A stretch of DNA of 64,000 nucleotides from an uncultured Saccharospirillaceae bacterium (GCA_947499545.1 CANMOZ010000014.1:44906-108905); one strand, 5' to 3'. Positions 1-9,670 are shown, counted from the stretch's first letter. Notes: generated by a model not told the origin, from the sequence alone. Numbers and translations: made by a program.

Positions 1-54
1 GCACACTGCTCAACCTTTGAAACCTAACACCAAACGAAAGAGCTTGAGTACGTC

Positions 55-627
55 ATGACAGATCAAAGGTCAATGAGCCGCCGTAAGCTATTAAAATGGG
101 CTGCTGGCACTACTGCTGCATCACTGATCACACCTCAAGCGTTTGCATCAACACAAGAGTTGGCCATCCCGCTCCCTGATGCAAAATCCATTAAATTAAT
201 AAACACTCACACCGGAGAAAAAACATCGGTCACGTTTTGGGAAGGTGGTCGTTACCACATGGAAGCTCTCGCAGAAATCAATAAAATTTTAAGAGACCAT
301 CGCCAAAATGAAATCACTGAAATGGACATCAAGCTGATTGACAAAGTCCATGAAGTCACCTCACTGCTTGATACAAACCACTGGGTACAGGTTATTTCTG
401 GGTACCGCAGTCCCAAGACCAATGCCATGCTGCAAGCCGCTGGAAGAAATGTAGCAACAAACAGCATGCATACTGTGGGTAAGGCCATCGACATCTGGAT
501 ACCTGGTTTCGATATCAATCAATTGCACAAAGCAGCATTAAAAACACGCTGCGGCGGTGTTGGAAAATACTCACGAAGTCAATTTGTTCATATGGATACT
601 GGCAGAGTACGTACTTGGGGCGCTTAA
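55..627 (+). CDS. Tat-exported YcbK/MepK-type M15 murein peptidase
   Basis: This looks like a DUF882/YcbK (MepK) protein, a periplasmic zinc endopeptidase acting on peptidoglycan cross-links. The N-terminus carries a twin-arginine signal (SRRKLLKW, residues 8-15) and a hydrophobic stretch ending near AFA-S. The M15-type pattern is visible: SGYRS at 115-119, then zinc-ligand candidates H139 (SMH), D146 (AID) and H179 (VHMD). Its length of 190 residues is normal for the family. Met7 at position 73, preceded by AAGG, is an alternative start that keeps the whole Tat signal. The stop codon lies inside a GCGCTTAAAAGCGC palindrome (620-633). The family assignment is firm; substrate specificity is inferred. 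Confidence 0.88.
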   Translation: MTDQRSMSRRKLLKWAAGTTAASLITPQAFASTQELAIPLPDAKSIKLINTHTGEKTSVTFWEGGRYHMEALAEINKILRDHRQNEITEMDIKLIDKVHEVTSLLDTNHWVQVISGYRSPKTNAMLQAAGRNVATNSMHTVGKAIDIWIPGFDINQLHKAALKTRCGGVGKYSRSQFVHMDTGRVRTWGA

Positions 628-974
628 AAGCGCTCAGATAAACTTATCCAACTAGGCTTGCTAAAAGCCTTGTTAAACGCTCACTCTTTTCTTTTTCGAT
701 CAAACCCTACCCACCATTATAAGAAAATATACATCTCATTCAGACTAAATGGTAAAGACCGACTTACAAACACTTTAAAGTAGAAAAAATTAAGCACATT
801 ACGAATCTCATAAAAAACGTTTATTATCAAACAGTAATGGAATTGCAAATAATTGCTAACCTTTACAACACGTTCAAAATTGTTTTCTTTTGAAAAGAAA
901 TCCACTTCATCACATTTTATATAAGCCTATTTATTTAAATTGCTGACTGTTTAAAGACATTCAGCGCGGGTTTA
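628..974. other. AT-rich intergenic region with a perfect palindrome
   Basis: These 347 bases separate the M15 peptidase gene from the metalloprotease lipoprotein gene. I see no convincing gene. A perfect 17-base palindrome (TTTCTTTTGAAAAGAAA) sits at 884-900, about 75 bases before the downstream start, and could be an operator or simply AT-rich structure. A weak hairpin (GGCTT/AAGCC) follows the upstream gene near 655-668 without a clear T-run. No promoter hexamers are assigned. Confidence 0.5.
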
Positions 975-2378
975 ATGATGAAGCAATCACTACTATTTAT
1001 CTTTTTACTGTTCAGTTTGGCTGCCTGTGAAGGAGGCTCGTCCGACAATAAAGATAATTCAAATGGATCGAACACAACCGAAAACGGAAACACCAATGGC
1101 GGTGATGTTGACGGGAGTGGTGATACTGACGGCGGTGATACTGACGGCGGTGATACTGACGGTGGTGATACTGACGGTGGTGATACTGACGGCGGCACAA
1201 CTGCAAAATGCTTCAACTATGAGAAAGAAGGTGGCCCAGTTGACGGTTCCATGGATCGCATCGAAAATTACCCTTTCAATTCCGCGCACGTTTTAGTTTA
1301 CAAATTTAATTTCTCCGACGAACCGGTAGGCTGGTCTGATTCTGAAATTAATACTGCAATGGAAGAAGTAAAGGAATATTACAATACGCAATCATACTGT
1401 CAGTTTGGTACAACGTGGGAAATTGCGGCAAATATTAATTTGACAGCACGTATTGCTGATTACACGCAAGGCAGTCAATTGTGTACGGATTGGTGGCAAG
1501 TAGCAAAAGCAGAGATCGAAAGTACGAATACTGTGAATTATGACGAGCCAGGTGGTAATAGAATCATCATGATTTTAGGGCCAGAAAAGTTTTCAACGAC
1601 AGAATCTTGTTACCGTAATTCAACTGCTGGCTATTCGCGCATGAATATCTATCATCACAAGCCAGGTACTATTGCTCATGAAATGGGACACGCCATGGGT
1701 CTGCATCATGCAAAAGCCGTTGACGGTGGCGATGCGCATATTCCTTTCTATGAAGACCCAATGGAAAAACCAGAATACAACTGCCAAGGGTTAACAGGCT
1801 CTGCTTATCAAGACTGTAATGATCGCTTAGGAAAGATATTAATTGATTACGGCAACATTCATTCAATGATGGGTATGGGCGCACATACTTTAGAAGAGTA
1901 CAACTTACTATACAAACACTTCTACGGATGGTTAGACCTGAAAACAGATGTACCTCTGATTGAAAAGTCGGGCAAATATAGAATCAACGCCTTCGGTCAT
2001 GGTGATAAATCAAAAGGCCAAGTAGGATTGCGCTTGAAATCAGGTCACGACAAGTATACGTACTGGGTAGAATTCAGAACCAGCGGCACAACGGCTAATC
2101 AAACCAATGAAGGCGTTATGCTAAACCTTCAAGGCTATGCCGAGAAAAGCAACCCACATAAGTCTTGGTGGAAAACCATTTCTTATCTGGTGGACACAAC
2201 GCCTGGTTCTTTCACCGCTGACAAGTGGTGGGGCGATGACCAAAAAGACTCCGTACTTAAAGTAGGAAAGTCTTACAAAGATTACTGGGGTGGATTTGAG
2301 ATCACGGTTCTTGAACGCAGTGTTGTAGAAACCGGAGCGGACGCTTGGATTGATGTACAAATTGATATGCTAAAATAA
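975..2378 (+). CDS. Surface lipoprotein zinc metalloprotease (metzincin-like)
   Basis: The product starts with a lipoprotein signal (FSLAAC, Cys18) and a low-complexity Asn/Gly/Asp linker. The linker contains GGDTD repeats (about residues 42-74), which would hold the enzyme away from the outer membrane. The catalytic motif HEMGHAMGLHH (residues 235-245) is the HExxHxxGxxH signature of metzincins. A following HSMMGMG (296-302) fits the Met-turn. The C-terminal part (YWVEFR, EGVMLNL) is reminiscent of M11/gametolysin-type or M6-type proteins, but the exact family is uncertain. Four or more cysteines in the mature domain suggest disulfides in the periplasm or outside the cell. The gene stands alone and ends in a strong intrinsic terminator. 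The protease call is firm; the substrate is unknown. Confidence 0.82.
   Translation: MMKQSLLFIFLLFSLAACEGGSSDNKDNSNGSNTTENGNTNGGDVDGSGDTDGGDTDGGDTDGGDTDGGDTDGGTTAKCFNYEKEGGPVDGSMDRIENYPFNSAHVLVYKFNFSDEPVGWSDSEINTAMEEVKEYYNTQSYCQFGTTWEIAANINLTARIADYTQGSQLCTDWWQVAKAEIESTNTVNYDEPGGNRIIMILGPEKFSTTESCYRNSTAGYSRMNIYHHKPGTIAHEMGHAMGLHHAKAVDGGDAHIPFYEDPMEKPEYNCQGLTGSAYQDCNDRLGKILIDYGNIHSMMGMGAHTLEEYNLLYKHFYGWLDLKTDVPLIEKSGKYRINAFGHGDKSKGQVGLRLKSGHDKYTYWVEFRTSGTTANQTNEGVMLNLQGYAEKSNPHKSWWKTISYLVDTTPGSFTADKWWGDDQKDSVLKVGKSYKDYWGGFEITVLERSVVETGADAWIDVQIDMLK
1098..1196 (+). repeat. 15-bp in-frame tandem repeat encoding GGDTD
   Basis: Four consecutive near-identical 15-mers (GGYGGTGATACTGAC) occupy 1131-1190. 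Degenerate copies flank them at 1098-1130 and 1191-1196. The unit is a multiple of three, so copy changes would lengthen or shorten the Asp/Gly linker of the lipoprotein protease without shifting frame. Third-position differences (GGC versus GGT) show that the units have begun to diverge. Confidence 0.93.
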
Positions 2379-2399
2379 GCGCCACACCAACAACCAAAG

Positions 2400-2437
2400 G
2401 CCCTTTCACTGAATGATATTCGTGAGAGGGCTTTTTT
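2400..2437 (+). terminator. Rho-independent terminator of the metalloprotease gene
   Basis: A 10-base-pair stem (GCCCTTTCAC at 2400-2409 with GTGAGAGGGC at 2422-2431, one G-T wobble) is followed directly by six T residues. It lies 22 bases after the metalloprotease stop codon and separates it from the convergent ptsP gene. Confidence 0.88.
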
Positions 2438-2450
2438 AATTAATGCATGA

Positions 2451-4715
2451 CTATAATCGTTTAGTTGGATTCAGTAATCGTCCAAGACCTGCTTTTTCAA
2501 ACGCAAGTTCTACCGTACTTCGAATCAAAGGGGCATTGTCTAACGTCATAATGTTAGCCAACAATTCTTTTGACCAAGCTAAAGAGACCTGCCTAATAAC
2601 GGATTTAACCCAGAGCAAATGGGTTGCATTCATCGACAGCATGTCATATCCCATTGCCATTAAAATAACCGCGCTTGCAGGGTTCCCGGCCATTTCACCA
2701 CAAACACTTACCGGTCGACCCACTTCATGGGCACTTCGCACAATCGCATCCAATGCAATTAAAACCGATGGGTGTAACGAATCATAAACATCAGCAACCC
2801 TAGGGTTGTTACGGTCGACGGCTAATAAATATTGTGTTAAATCATTGCTACCCACCGATAGAAAATCCACTCGCTCGGCAATGGCTTTAATCTGATAAAC
2901 AGCCGCTGGGACTTCTACCATCACCCCGACTTTGGGCATTTGAATGTCATAACCCTCATCCGTGACTTCTTTATAGGCACGAAAAATCAGATGAGAAGCT
3001 TCTTCAATTTCAGTGACATTCGAAACCATCGGTAACATCACGTGCAAATTATTGAGCCCATTACTGGCTTTCAACATGGCCCGCACTTGCTGAAGAAACA
3101 GTTCAGGGTGATCCAAAGTAACCCTAATGCCTCGCCACCCCAAAAAAGGGTTGTCCTCGTTAATTGGAAAATAGCTCAGCGCTTTATCTCCCCCAACATC
3201 GAGGGTTCTCATGGTTACCGGATCAGGTGCAAAGGTCGCTAAATGTTGTCGATAAATATCACGCTGCTCTTCCTCACTGGGAAAGCGATCCATCATCATA
3301 AAAGGCACTTCTGTTCGATAAAGCCCAACGCCTTCAGCACCACGCTCTCTTGAACGCACAGAATCCGTCGTTAACCCCGTATTCACAAACAAGGGTAAGC
3401 GATGCCCATCTGTGGTTTCGCTAGGCAGTTTTTTGAGGGATTCAAAACCACGCAGCATCGCCTGCTCTTCTTTCGCTAAACGACGATATTGCATCAAGAG
3501 TTCACTGCCAGGGTCGGTGTACAAACGCCCTTGATAGCCATCAACAATGACTTGCACGCCATCTAATTGCATGCAGGGTAGATCAACCACTCCCATGACC
3601 GTTGGAATGCCTCGCGCCCTGGCAAGAATGGCTGCGTGCGAATTCGCAGAACCCCTCACCGAAATGAGGCCCCGCAGCTTTTCTTCGGGAACTTCGGCAA
3701 ACATGGCGGGGGATATTTCTTCGGCAACCAGCACCGTGTCATCGGGGAAATTGTATTCCACTGAGGTGCTTTGCAATTTAGCCAGTACCCTCACACCCAA
3801 ATCGCGAATATCCGTTGCACGTTCACGCAAATAACTGTCTTCGATCATTTCAAAGTGCTGAACATAGCCCAAGATGACTTGTCTTAACGCACCTTGCGCC
3901 CATTGCCCATCACGAATCTTGCTGATGACTTCATTGCCCAAGGTGTCGTCATTGAGCATCTGTACATAGACATCAAACAACGCACGCTCTTCCGGCCTTA
4001 AATCCTTCGACATGCGTTTACCGACCTGCTGAATTTCCGTACGGGTCGCATGAATAGCATCTTTAAACGCTTGAATGTCTTCTTCGATATTATCTGCAAC
4101 TCGATCTGGTACGGATTCCAGATGCGCTTTAGGTGACATGACGACAGCCGTTCCAATAGCCACACCCGGGGCAGCGCCAGCACCTGAAAAGTAAAGTGGA
4201 CCACCGCCCGTATGCGCCACCGCTGCATTTAAACGGCCCGTGGCTTCAGCATGCGCCATGACAGCCGCTAGCTGAGCTGAAAGGGTTACCAGAAAGGCTT
4301 CATCTTCTTCACTGAATCGGCGTTGAGTGCTTTGCTGAACAACCAGCACCCCCATGACTCGGCGGTGATGGACAATAGGAACACCCAGAAAAGATTTGAA
4401 ACGCTCTTCGCCAGTGGCGGCAATGTAGTGAAAACGAGGGTGGCTGGCTGCATCCTCTAAGTTGATTGGCTCTTCTCGACTGCCGACCAAACCCACCAAC
4501 CCCTGTGTATAAGGGATTTCAACACCAACAGCGGCTTGATTTAAGCCTCGGGTAGCCATCAGCACGTATTGATGTGTCTCACGATCAAAGACAAACACAG
4601 AGCACACTTCTGTGCTCAGCGCTTCACGCACACGATCAACCAACAACGACAGCGCTTCTTCGAAGTCAGCTGCTGCATTGACTTCCTGCACGATTCGTTT
4701 AAGGGTGTTTAACAT
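2451..4715 (-). CDS. ptsP: Phosphoenolpyruvate-protein phosphotransferase PtsP (EI-Ntr)
   Basis: PtsP takes a phosphate from phosphoenolpyruvate and passes it to NPr (PtsO), starting the nitrogen-related phosphotransferase chain in the cytoplasm. An N-terminal GAF domain (about residues 1-160) precedes the EI-type modules: the His domain with [10 protein letters not shown] (phospho-His near residue 360) and the C-terminal PEP-binding barrel with RTEVPFM and CGEMAGNP. Its size of 754 residues is usual for EI-Ntr. I place the start at the ATG beginning [13 protein letters not shown], as in family members. A start six codons earlier is possible. It overlaps the end of rppH by 17 bases, so the two are cotranscribed as in other gammaproteobacteria. 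Confidence 0.95.
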   Translation of the reverse strand: MLNTLKRIVQEVNAAADFEEALSLLVDRVREALSTEVCSVFVFDRETHQYVLMATRGLNQAAVGVEIPYTQGLVGLVGSREEPINLEDAASHPRFHYIAATGEERFKSFLGVPIVHHRRVMGVLVVQQSTQRRFSEEDEAFLVTLSAQLAAVMAHAEATGRLNAAVAHTGGGPLYFSGAGAAPGVAIGTAVVMSPKAHLESVPDRVADNIEEDIQAFKDAIHATRTEIQQVGKRMSKDLRPEERALFDVYVQMLNDDTLGNEVISKIRDGQWAQGALRQVILGYVQHFEMIEDSYLRERATDIRDLGVRVLAKLQSTSVEYNFPDDTVLVAEEISPAMFAEVPEEKLRGLISVRGSANSHAAILARARGIPTVMGVVDLPCMQLDGVQVIVDGYQGRLYTDPGSELLMQYRRLAKEEQAMLRGFESLKKLPSETTDGHRLPLFVNTGLTTDSVRSRERGAEGVGLYRTEVPFMMMDRFPSEEEQRDIYRQHLATFAPDPVTMRTLDVGGDKALSYFPINEDNPFLGWRGIRVTLDHPELFLQQVRAMLKASNGLNNLHVMLPMVSNVTEIEEASHLIFRAYKEVTDEGYDIQMPKVGVMVEVPAAVYQIKAIAERVDFLSVGSNDLTQYLLAVDRNNPRVADVYDSLHPSVLIALDAIVRSAHEVGRPVSVCGEMAGNPASAVILMAMGYDMLSMNATHLLWVKSVIRQVSLAWSKELLANIMTLDNAPLIRSTVELAFEKAGLGRLLNPTKRL

Positions 4716-5214
4716 TTGTCCTGTCGCATACATGACGCTGCAGTCCCACCACTTTTGGCGCTAACTCTTTTAACGCCCGGCGATACACATCTCGTTTAAA
4801 GGGCACAACTTGCCCCAGCGAATACCAGTAACTCACCCAGCGCCAATCATCAAATTCAGGACGAGGCCCATGATTAAACTGTATGTTTTCCGACGGCCCA
4901 ACTAAGCGTAGTAAAAACCACTTTTGCTTTTGACCAATACAAAGCGGTTGGCTGCCTTGCCGAACCATGCGCTTAGGCAATCGGTACCTTAACCAGCCTT
5001 TGGTGCAACCCAGAATCTCAACGTCTTCTTGGGTTAAACCAATTTCTTCATGGAGCTCTCGAAATAAAGCTGCCTCTGAGGATTCACCTTCGTTGATGCC
5101 GCCTTGAGGAAACTGCCATGCATCTTGCCCGATGCGTCTTGCCCATAAAACCTGACCTTTTTGATTGGCTAGGATGATGCCTACATTTGGTCTAAAACCA
5201 TCTGCATCTATCAC
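4699..5214 (-). CDS. rppH: RNA pyrophosphohydrolase RppH
   Basis: This Nudix hydrolase removes pyrophosphate from the 5' triphosphate end of mRNA, which triggers RNase E-dependent decay. The Nudix box GGINEGESS...RELHEEIGL is at about residues 38-60. The N-terminus ([10 protein letters not shown]) is typical of RppH/NudH. The length of 171 residues is usual. It is the first gene of an rppH-ptsP unit, the same pairing as in E. coli and Pseudomonas relatives. Confidence 0.95.
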   Translation of the reverse strand: MIDADGFRPNVGIILANQKGQVLWARRIGQDAWQFPQGGINEGESSEAALFRELHEEIGLTQEDVEILGCTKGWLRYRLPKRMVRQGSQPLCIGQKQKWFLLRLVGPSENIQFNHGPRPEFDDWRWVSYWYSLGQVVPFKRDVYRRALKELAPKVVGLQRHVCDRTNVKHP

Positions 5215-5355
5215 TTAACCCTACCTAATACTTCTCTATTGCTTTGCATTTTTCCACAACGCCCTCTCAGGCACAAACGGCTTTTCTACTCCTTTTGGGC
5301 CTTGATTAGCCGACCTGAGTAATCTTTGCCCAATTCACCTTTCTTTTTTTCTCTC

Positions 5356-5374
5356 TTAATTGATTCTCATGCAG
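5356..5374 (+). promoter_or_regulatory. Possible weak Fur site upstream of the imelysin-like gene
   Basis: TGATTCTCAT at 5361-5370 is a common Fur half-site variant; the complementary strand reads ATGAGAATCA. The flanking hexamers match the 19-base Fur box poorly, about 11 of 19 when the TTC variant is allowed. I report it because imelysin-like proteins are often iron regulated. The site is tentative. Confidence 0.3.
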
Positions 5375-5432
5375 GATTAAGCGAGCATAAGCGTTACTCT
5401 GAACGTTGACGGTCTTTAACGACATTAAAACC

Positions 5433-6509
5433 ATGCTGCCAGCCCACTCCCTTCAAAGCTTCAAAGCCGCGTTACTCTTGCTTTTTATAAGCCTTGCAGG
5501 CTGTGAACAACCAACAGAGTCTGTTGACAACAGCATCACTCACTCAGAGCCTTCAAACCGTCCATTCCCAAGCAGCGATCACCATCAAACCCCTTGGAAA
5601 CAACTGGTTAAAACTCTTGATCATCTCAGATTGAGCCTAGCTCAACTCGCCAACGCTCCGACAGAAAAACATTTGGCCAGCTCAAGAAAATTGTGGTTAA
5701 AGGCATTTGAACAGTATCAACGGCTGTCAGCCTGGCGAATTTTGTTGTCATCTCACTATCAAGATCAGGAGCCAAATGCTCTATTGGAGCAACGTATCGC
5801 TCCCTGGCCAATTGCCCCTGGGTATGTTGATCGCTTACCTGAATACCCGCACTCTGGCATTATTTCAGACCATACTGTAATGCTGTCGCTTGAATCATTA
5901 GTGCAGCAACACCAGCTTTTTCACGAAGAAGATGCCGTCCTTGGTTTTCATGCGATCGCGACCGTGCTTTGGGCAGCAAACACGGCCAATGAAGACATCA
6001 GTCTATCCCAGTTACAAACAAGCCCCGACCTGCATGACAACAACGCCACGCCCATTCATCAGCGCCGCTTAGCCTATTTAAAGCTGGCTGGGGAACAATT
6101 GCATTTGGATGTCAAAAAACAACGCCAGTTAGCACTGGCCATTCACCAGCAGGCAGACAATTTGTCCTATTTGGATTGGCAAAAAACGGTGACAACCATT
6201 GCTAATGATTTGATTAAAATCAGCGTTGCGAACACGGGCCAAAACGATTCCTTTGTTTACCCTGCTTGCGACCCAGCACCCTGCAATGAACAGGTACCGG
6301 TATGGTTTATTGAAGGATTAGAACAGCTAGCCACGGCCTTAAGAGTTGATGTGCAAAACTGGAAAGCCCTGCAGAACCTGCAAAAGTCTCACTTTCCTAA
6401 AGACCTAAAGGAGCGCCTAGTGGCACTGGCAGCATTGCATCACAAGCCGCCGGTGCCTCCAAGAGAGCCTGTTTCCGAAAATATTGCGGTTAACGCAAAA
6501 GCCGAATAA
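5433..6509 (+). CDS. Imelysin-like lipoprotein with altered metal motif
   Basis: The protein begins with a good lipoprotein signal (ISLAGC, Cys24) when started at the ATG at 5433. A TTG nine codons upstream is less likely. The body (W..Y..L.AWR, then WPIAPGYVDRLPEYPHSG, then LGFHAIATVLW) follows the imelysin/IrpA fold used by periplasmic iron-related proteins. The usual GxHxxE metal motif reads G171-F-H173-A-I-A176, so the Glu is replaced by Ala. A Cys pair near CDPAPC is unusual. It stands alone with no EfeUOB or other transporter genes beside it. The role is probably linked to iron acquisition but is not established. Confidence 0.68.
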   Translation: MLPAHSLQSFKAALLLLFISLAGCEQPTESVDNSITHSEPSNRPFPSSDHHQTPWKQLVKTLDHLRLSLAQLANAPTEKHLASSRKLWLKAFEQYQRLSAWRILLSSHYQDQEPNALLEQRIAPWPIAPGYVDRLPEYPHSGIISDHTVMLSLESLVQQHQLFHEEDAVLGFHAIATVLWAANTANEDISLSQLQTSPDLHDNNATPIHQRRLAYLKLAGEQLHLDVKKQRQLALAIHQQADNLSYLDWQKTVTTIANDLIKISVANTGQNDSFVYPACDPAPCNEQVPVWFIEGLEQLATALRVDVQNWKALQNLQKSHFPKDLKERLVALAALHHKPPVPPREPVSENIAVNAKAE

Positions 6510-6519
6510 ACGCGTTTAA

Positions 6520-7746
6520 TCAGCCGCGGCGCAGATGATTAACACGCACCAGCAAGCTTTTAATATATTCCGTTTCAGGGATTGCAGGGTGAATAGGATG
6601 ATCCATGCCTTGATGGCCAATTTCCACGAACTGTAATTGACGATCCACTTCACGCCCCGCGGCACGAATCAAATCACGCAGACGATCGTACCCTAGATGC
6701 ATTGAGCAAGAAGCAGAAAACAACCAGCCCCCCGAATTCAACAAACGCAGCGCAGCTTGATTCCATGCGTAGTAAGCCGACTCACCTGCCTTAATGTCTT
6801 TGCGGCGCGCAATCAACGCTGGAGGATCTACCACAACCACGTCAAAGCGCTCGCCTTCGGCCTGAAGCTGTTGCATCACTTTGAAGGCATCCCCTTTGAT
6901 CGTTTGCACTCGATCAGAGGCTTGATTCAGCGCGGCATTGTGCTCAACGTAACGAAGTGCTTCAGCAGAAGCATCGACACAGACCACTTCTGTCGCACCG
7001 GCCGCTGCCGCTTGAATGCCCCAACCACCGACGTAACTGCAAATGTCTAAGACTCTCTTACCTTTGACCAATTGCTGCAAACGTTGGCGATTAGGGCGGT
7101 GATCATAAAACCAACCTGTTTTTTGCCCTGTGATAAAAGGGACTTCAAAGGTCACACCGTTTTCACTTAACCTAAGACTGTCAGGCAATTCCCCTTTAGC
7201 AGCCCGTACGTATTCTTCTAACCCTTCAGTGCTGCGCATTTTGCCGTCATTTTTCAGCAAAATCCGTTCTGGCTGAACGACCGTATCCAGAGCTTGAATC
7301 AAAGGCTCAAGCAACGCTTCCATTCCCGCCGAGGAGATTTGAACAACCAAGGTATCGCCAAATCGATCCACAACCACACCAGGAAGCTGATCTGAATCAC
7401 CGTAAATGAGGCGGTAATAAGGCTCATTAAACAGCGCCTCTCGTAACGACAAGGCCAACTCGACCCGGCCTTTGAAGAAGGTTTCGTTGATCTTTGCATC
7501 CGCATTTCGAGTGAGTATTCGCCCACATATCAAATGGTTGGGGTTTAACGTCATAACCCCTAATGGCTGTCCGCTGGCGCTTTGCAACGAAACAAGCGCA
7601 CCTACTGGCATACCTTTCAGAGGGGTCGCTTTGACATCGACCTCATTGCTGTACACCCACAAATGCCCTTGCCTGAGACGCTTATCCTCGCGAGGCTTAA
7701 GCCTAATTACAGGTAAATGCTCACTGTTTGAATGTGAAGATGACAT
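6520..7746 (-). CDS. rlmI: RlmI-family 23S rRNA cytosine methyltransferase
   Basis: This is a class I SAM-dependent methyltransferase of the RlmI/YccW type, which makes 5-methylcytosine in 23S rRNA. An N-terminal PUA domain (RLKPREDKRLRQGHLWVYSNEV, residues 16-37) recognises RNA. A central RlmI-like region contains GDSDQLPGVVVDRFGD. The Rossmann domain carries the SAM loop (LDICSYVGGWGIQAA), the catalytic-side motif DPPALI and the SCSMH cysteine motif. Its 408 residues match the family (about 396). It is a single gene convergent with the imelysin-like gene. The exact methylated base is inferred from homology. Confidence 0.88.
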   Translation of the reverse strand: MSSSHSNSEHLPVIRLKPREDKRLRQGHLWVYSNEVDVKATPLKGMPVGALVSLQSASGQPLGVMTLNPNHLICGRILTRNADAKINETFFKGRVELALSLREALFNEPYYRLIYGDSDQLPGVVVDRFGDTLVVQISSAGMEALLEPLIQALDTVVQPERILLKNDGKMRSTEGLEEYVRAAKGELPDSLRLSENGVTFEVPFITGQKTGWFYDHRPNRQRLQQLVKGKRVLDICSYVGGWGIQAAAAGATEVVCVDASAEALRYVEHNAALNQASDRVQTIKGDAFKVMQQLQAEGERFDVVVVDPPALIARRKDIKAGESAYYAWNQAALRLLNSGGWLFSASCSMHLGYDRLRDLIRAAGREVDRQLQFVEIGHQGMDHPIHPAIPETEYIKSLLVRVNHLRRG

Positions 7747-7949
7747 GGCTGCTCACGGCTCAATGGCTGAAGAAAGTTTGGGGAGATTATACGGTCTTTT
7801 AAGCCCTAATGTGTGTTCAGTGCACTGCAAAGGAGGATGAGGTCAAATAGGCCCTGTATCAGCGGTTACAGATTTGTGCTTAATTTCCTCAAATTGGAGG
7901 GGTTCAAGGGTATACACTCATAGATTAGGAACGCAGCTCGGGGCCCATA

Positions 7950-8825
7950 ATGGCTGAGTTGACCGAAGACCAGGTGAAGGACATCCTGCAGGGTATCTCC
8001 ATCCCTTCCCAACCTCAAATAATGGTGGATCTCCAGCTAGAAGAGATCATGCCAGACCCGGATATTGCTCGAATTGCAGAGTTAATCAGCCAAGATGTCG
8101 GACTCTCCGGCACCATTTTAAAAGTCGTGAATTCCCCTAGCTTTGCTGCCGAGGAGCCCATCTTATCTGTTGAGGAAGGGGTAAAGCGGCTGGGTATTAA
8201 CACCATCATTAACATCACCAATGGCTTATCCATCAAGGGTGAAATGAGCGATGAGCTCATCCGTTCTATGAATCGCTTCTGGGACAGCGCCAATGATATC
8301 GCAACCGTTGCTTCCACCTTAGCGCAAAAGCTTGAATACCCGAAACCGGAAGAAGCTTATGTCTTAGGTCTCTTTCACAACTGCGGTGTGCCTTTATTAT
8401 TAAAACGATTTTCGAATTATATGGATGTCTTGGCAACCTCTTATTCAGGAAAATATGCACGCATTATTGATCATGAAAATGAACAATTGAAAACCGACCA
8501 TGCAGTACTGGGTTACATCACAGCCAAGGCTTGGAAATTACCTCTTCACCTTTGCAAGATTATCGAAATCCACCACAGCGCTAAATCCATGTTTACCGAG
8601 CATAAAGACACAACCAACGACGATAAAACGCTCATGGCCATTTTAAAGATGTCTGAGCACATTGCAGGCACCTATTGGATATTAGGGCAACAAGACGACG
8701 ACCCTGAATGGATCGATTTTGGTCCTGACGTATTGGAGTATCTTGGGCTCAGTGAACTTGATTTAGATAACCTAAAAGATGAATTTTCGGAGCAAGGCAT
8801 AGGCCCAACCAATTATGGCATGTGA
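7950..8825 (+). CDS. HDOD domain signalling protein
   Basis: The 291-residue cytoplasmic protein is essentially one HDOD domain, a degenerate HD-type module found in bacterial signalling proteins. Typical segments are LISQDVGLSGTILKVVNSPSF near residue 50, GVKRLGINTIINI near 80, and GLFHNCGVPLLLKRF near 140. It has no attached receiver, EAL or GGDEF domain. It is monocistronic. A weak hairpin with a short T-run follows at 8829-8847. What it senses or regulates cannot be read from the sequence. Confidence 0.88.
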   Translation: MAELTEDQVKDILQGISIPSQPQIMVDLQLEEIMPDPDIARIAELISQDVGLSGTILKVVNSPSFAAEEPILSVEEGVKRLGINTIINITNGLSIKGEMSDELIRSMNRFWDSANDIATVASTLAQKLEYPKPEEAYVLGLFHNCGVPLLLKRFSNYMDVLATSYSGKYARIIDHENEQLKTDHAVLGYITAKAWKLPLHLCKIIEIHHSAKSMFTEHKDTTNDDKTLMAILKMSEHIAGTYWILGQQDDDPEWIDFGPDVLEYLGLSELDLDNLKDEFSEQGIGPTNYGM

Positions 8826-8915
8826 CCCAAAAGCCTTGTCGCTTTTTGACCTATGTTAAATCGGTAAAATTGCAGATACTGGCAACTTCATTCAATCAAT
8901 AAGAAGAAGTATGTA

Positions 8916-9542
8916 ATGCCCGTTCTACAACTTGATCACCCACTGATTCAACACAAACTCGGATTAATGCGCGAAGCCAATATTTCTACTCGAGATTTCC
9001 GGCAGTTAACCCATGAATTAGGGGCATTGCTTACCTATGAGGCTACTCGTGATTTGTCGCTTATACCCGCCGACATTCAAACCTGGCAAGGTACAGCAAC
9101 CATCCAGCAAGTAGAGGGTAAGAAATTAACCTTAGTTCCAATATTACGTGCGGGACTTGGAATGCTGAATGGTGTATTAGAGCTTATTCCAAACGCAAAA
9201 GTCAGTGTCGTTGGGCTTTACCGAGATAAGGAAACCCTAGAACCCGTTCCCTATTACGAAAAACTTGCAACGGATTTACCCAAAAGATCAGCATTGGTCT
9301 TGGATCCTATCTTAGCGACCGGTGGCTCCATGATTGCAGCCATTGATTTATTAAAACGGGCGGGCTGTCAATCCATTAAAGCATTGGTGATTATTGCATC
9401 TGAAGCCGGCATCCAATCCGTACTCGATGCCCATCCTGATGTGCATATCTACACTGCGTCTATTGACCCAACGCTGACCGATAAGGGGTATGTATTGCCT
9501 GGATTAGGGGATGCTGGCGACAAAATTTTTGGGACCAAATAA
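8916..9542 (+). CDS. upp: Uracil phosphoribosyltransferase
   Basis: Upp salvages uracil by joining it to PRPP to give UMP. The PRPP-binding loop [10 protein letters not shown] is present at about residues 129-138, along with PILRAGLGM and the C-terminal [11 protein letters not shown] uracil-binding end. The 208 residues are exactly the family length. AAGAAG before the ATG is a plausible ribosome binding site. No uraA permease is adjacent. Confidence 0.96.
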   Translation: MPVLQLDHPLIQHKLGLMREANISTRDFRQLTHELGALLTYEATRDLSLIPADIQTWQGTATIQQVEGKKLTLVPILRAGLGMLNGVLELIPNAKVSVVGLYRDKETLEPVPYYEKLATDLPKRSALVLDPILATGGSMIAAIDLLKRAGCQSIKALVIIASEAGIQSVLDAHPDVHIYTASIDPTLTDKGYVLPGLGDAGDKIFGTK

Positions 9543-9592
9543 ACCCATCGAAAAGCTTTTTGCACGCCAACACTAAATTTTCATAAGATAAC

Positions 9593-9628
9593 TATGGCTC
9601 TCAACAATAAAAACACCTGAGAGCCATA
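9593..9628. promoter_or_regulatory. Perfect 11-bp inverted repeat between upp and the EamA gene
   Basis: TATGGCTCTCA (9593-9603) and TGAGAGCCATA (9618-9628) are perfect complements around a 14-base A/C-rich loop. No T-run follows on either strand, so a simple intrinsic terminator is not well supported. It lies 50 bases after upp and 42 bases before the transporter start. It could be a 3' stabiliser of upp mRNA, a Rho-dependent end, or an operator. Confidence 0.6.
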
Positions 9629-9670
9629 AGATGAAATTTAGATCATTCACATTTATCCATTGGGAATATT

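Noticed and set aside
935-1216. Antisense reading frames across the GGDTD repeat
   Set aside because: They consist of the repeat read in other frames, giving Ser/Pro or His/Arg repeats, and lack start signals.
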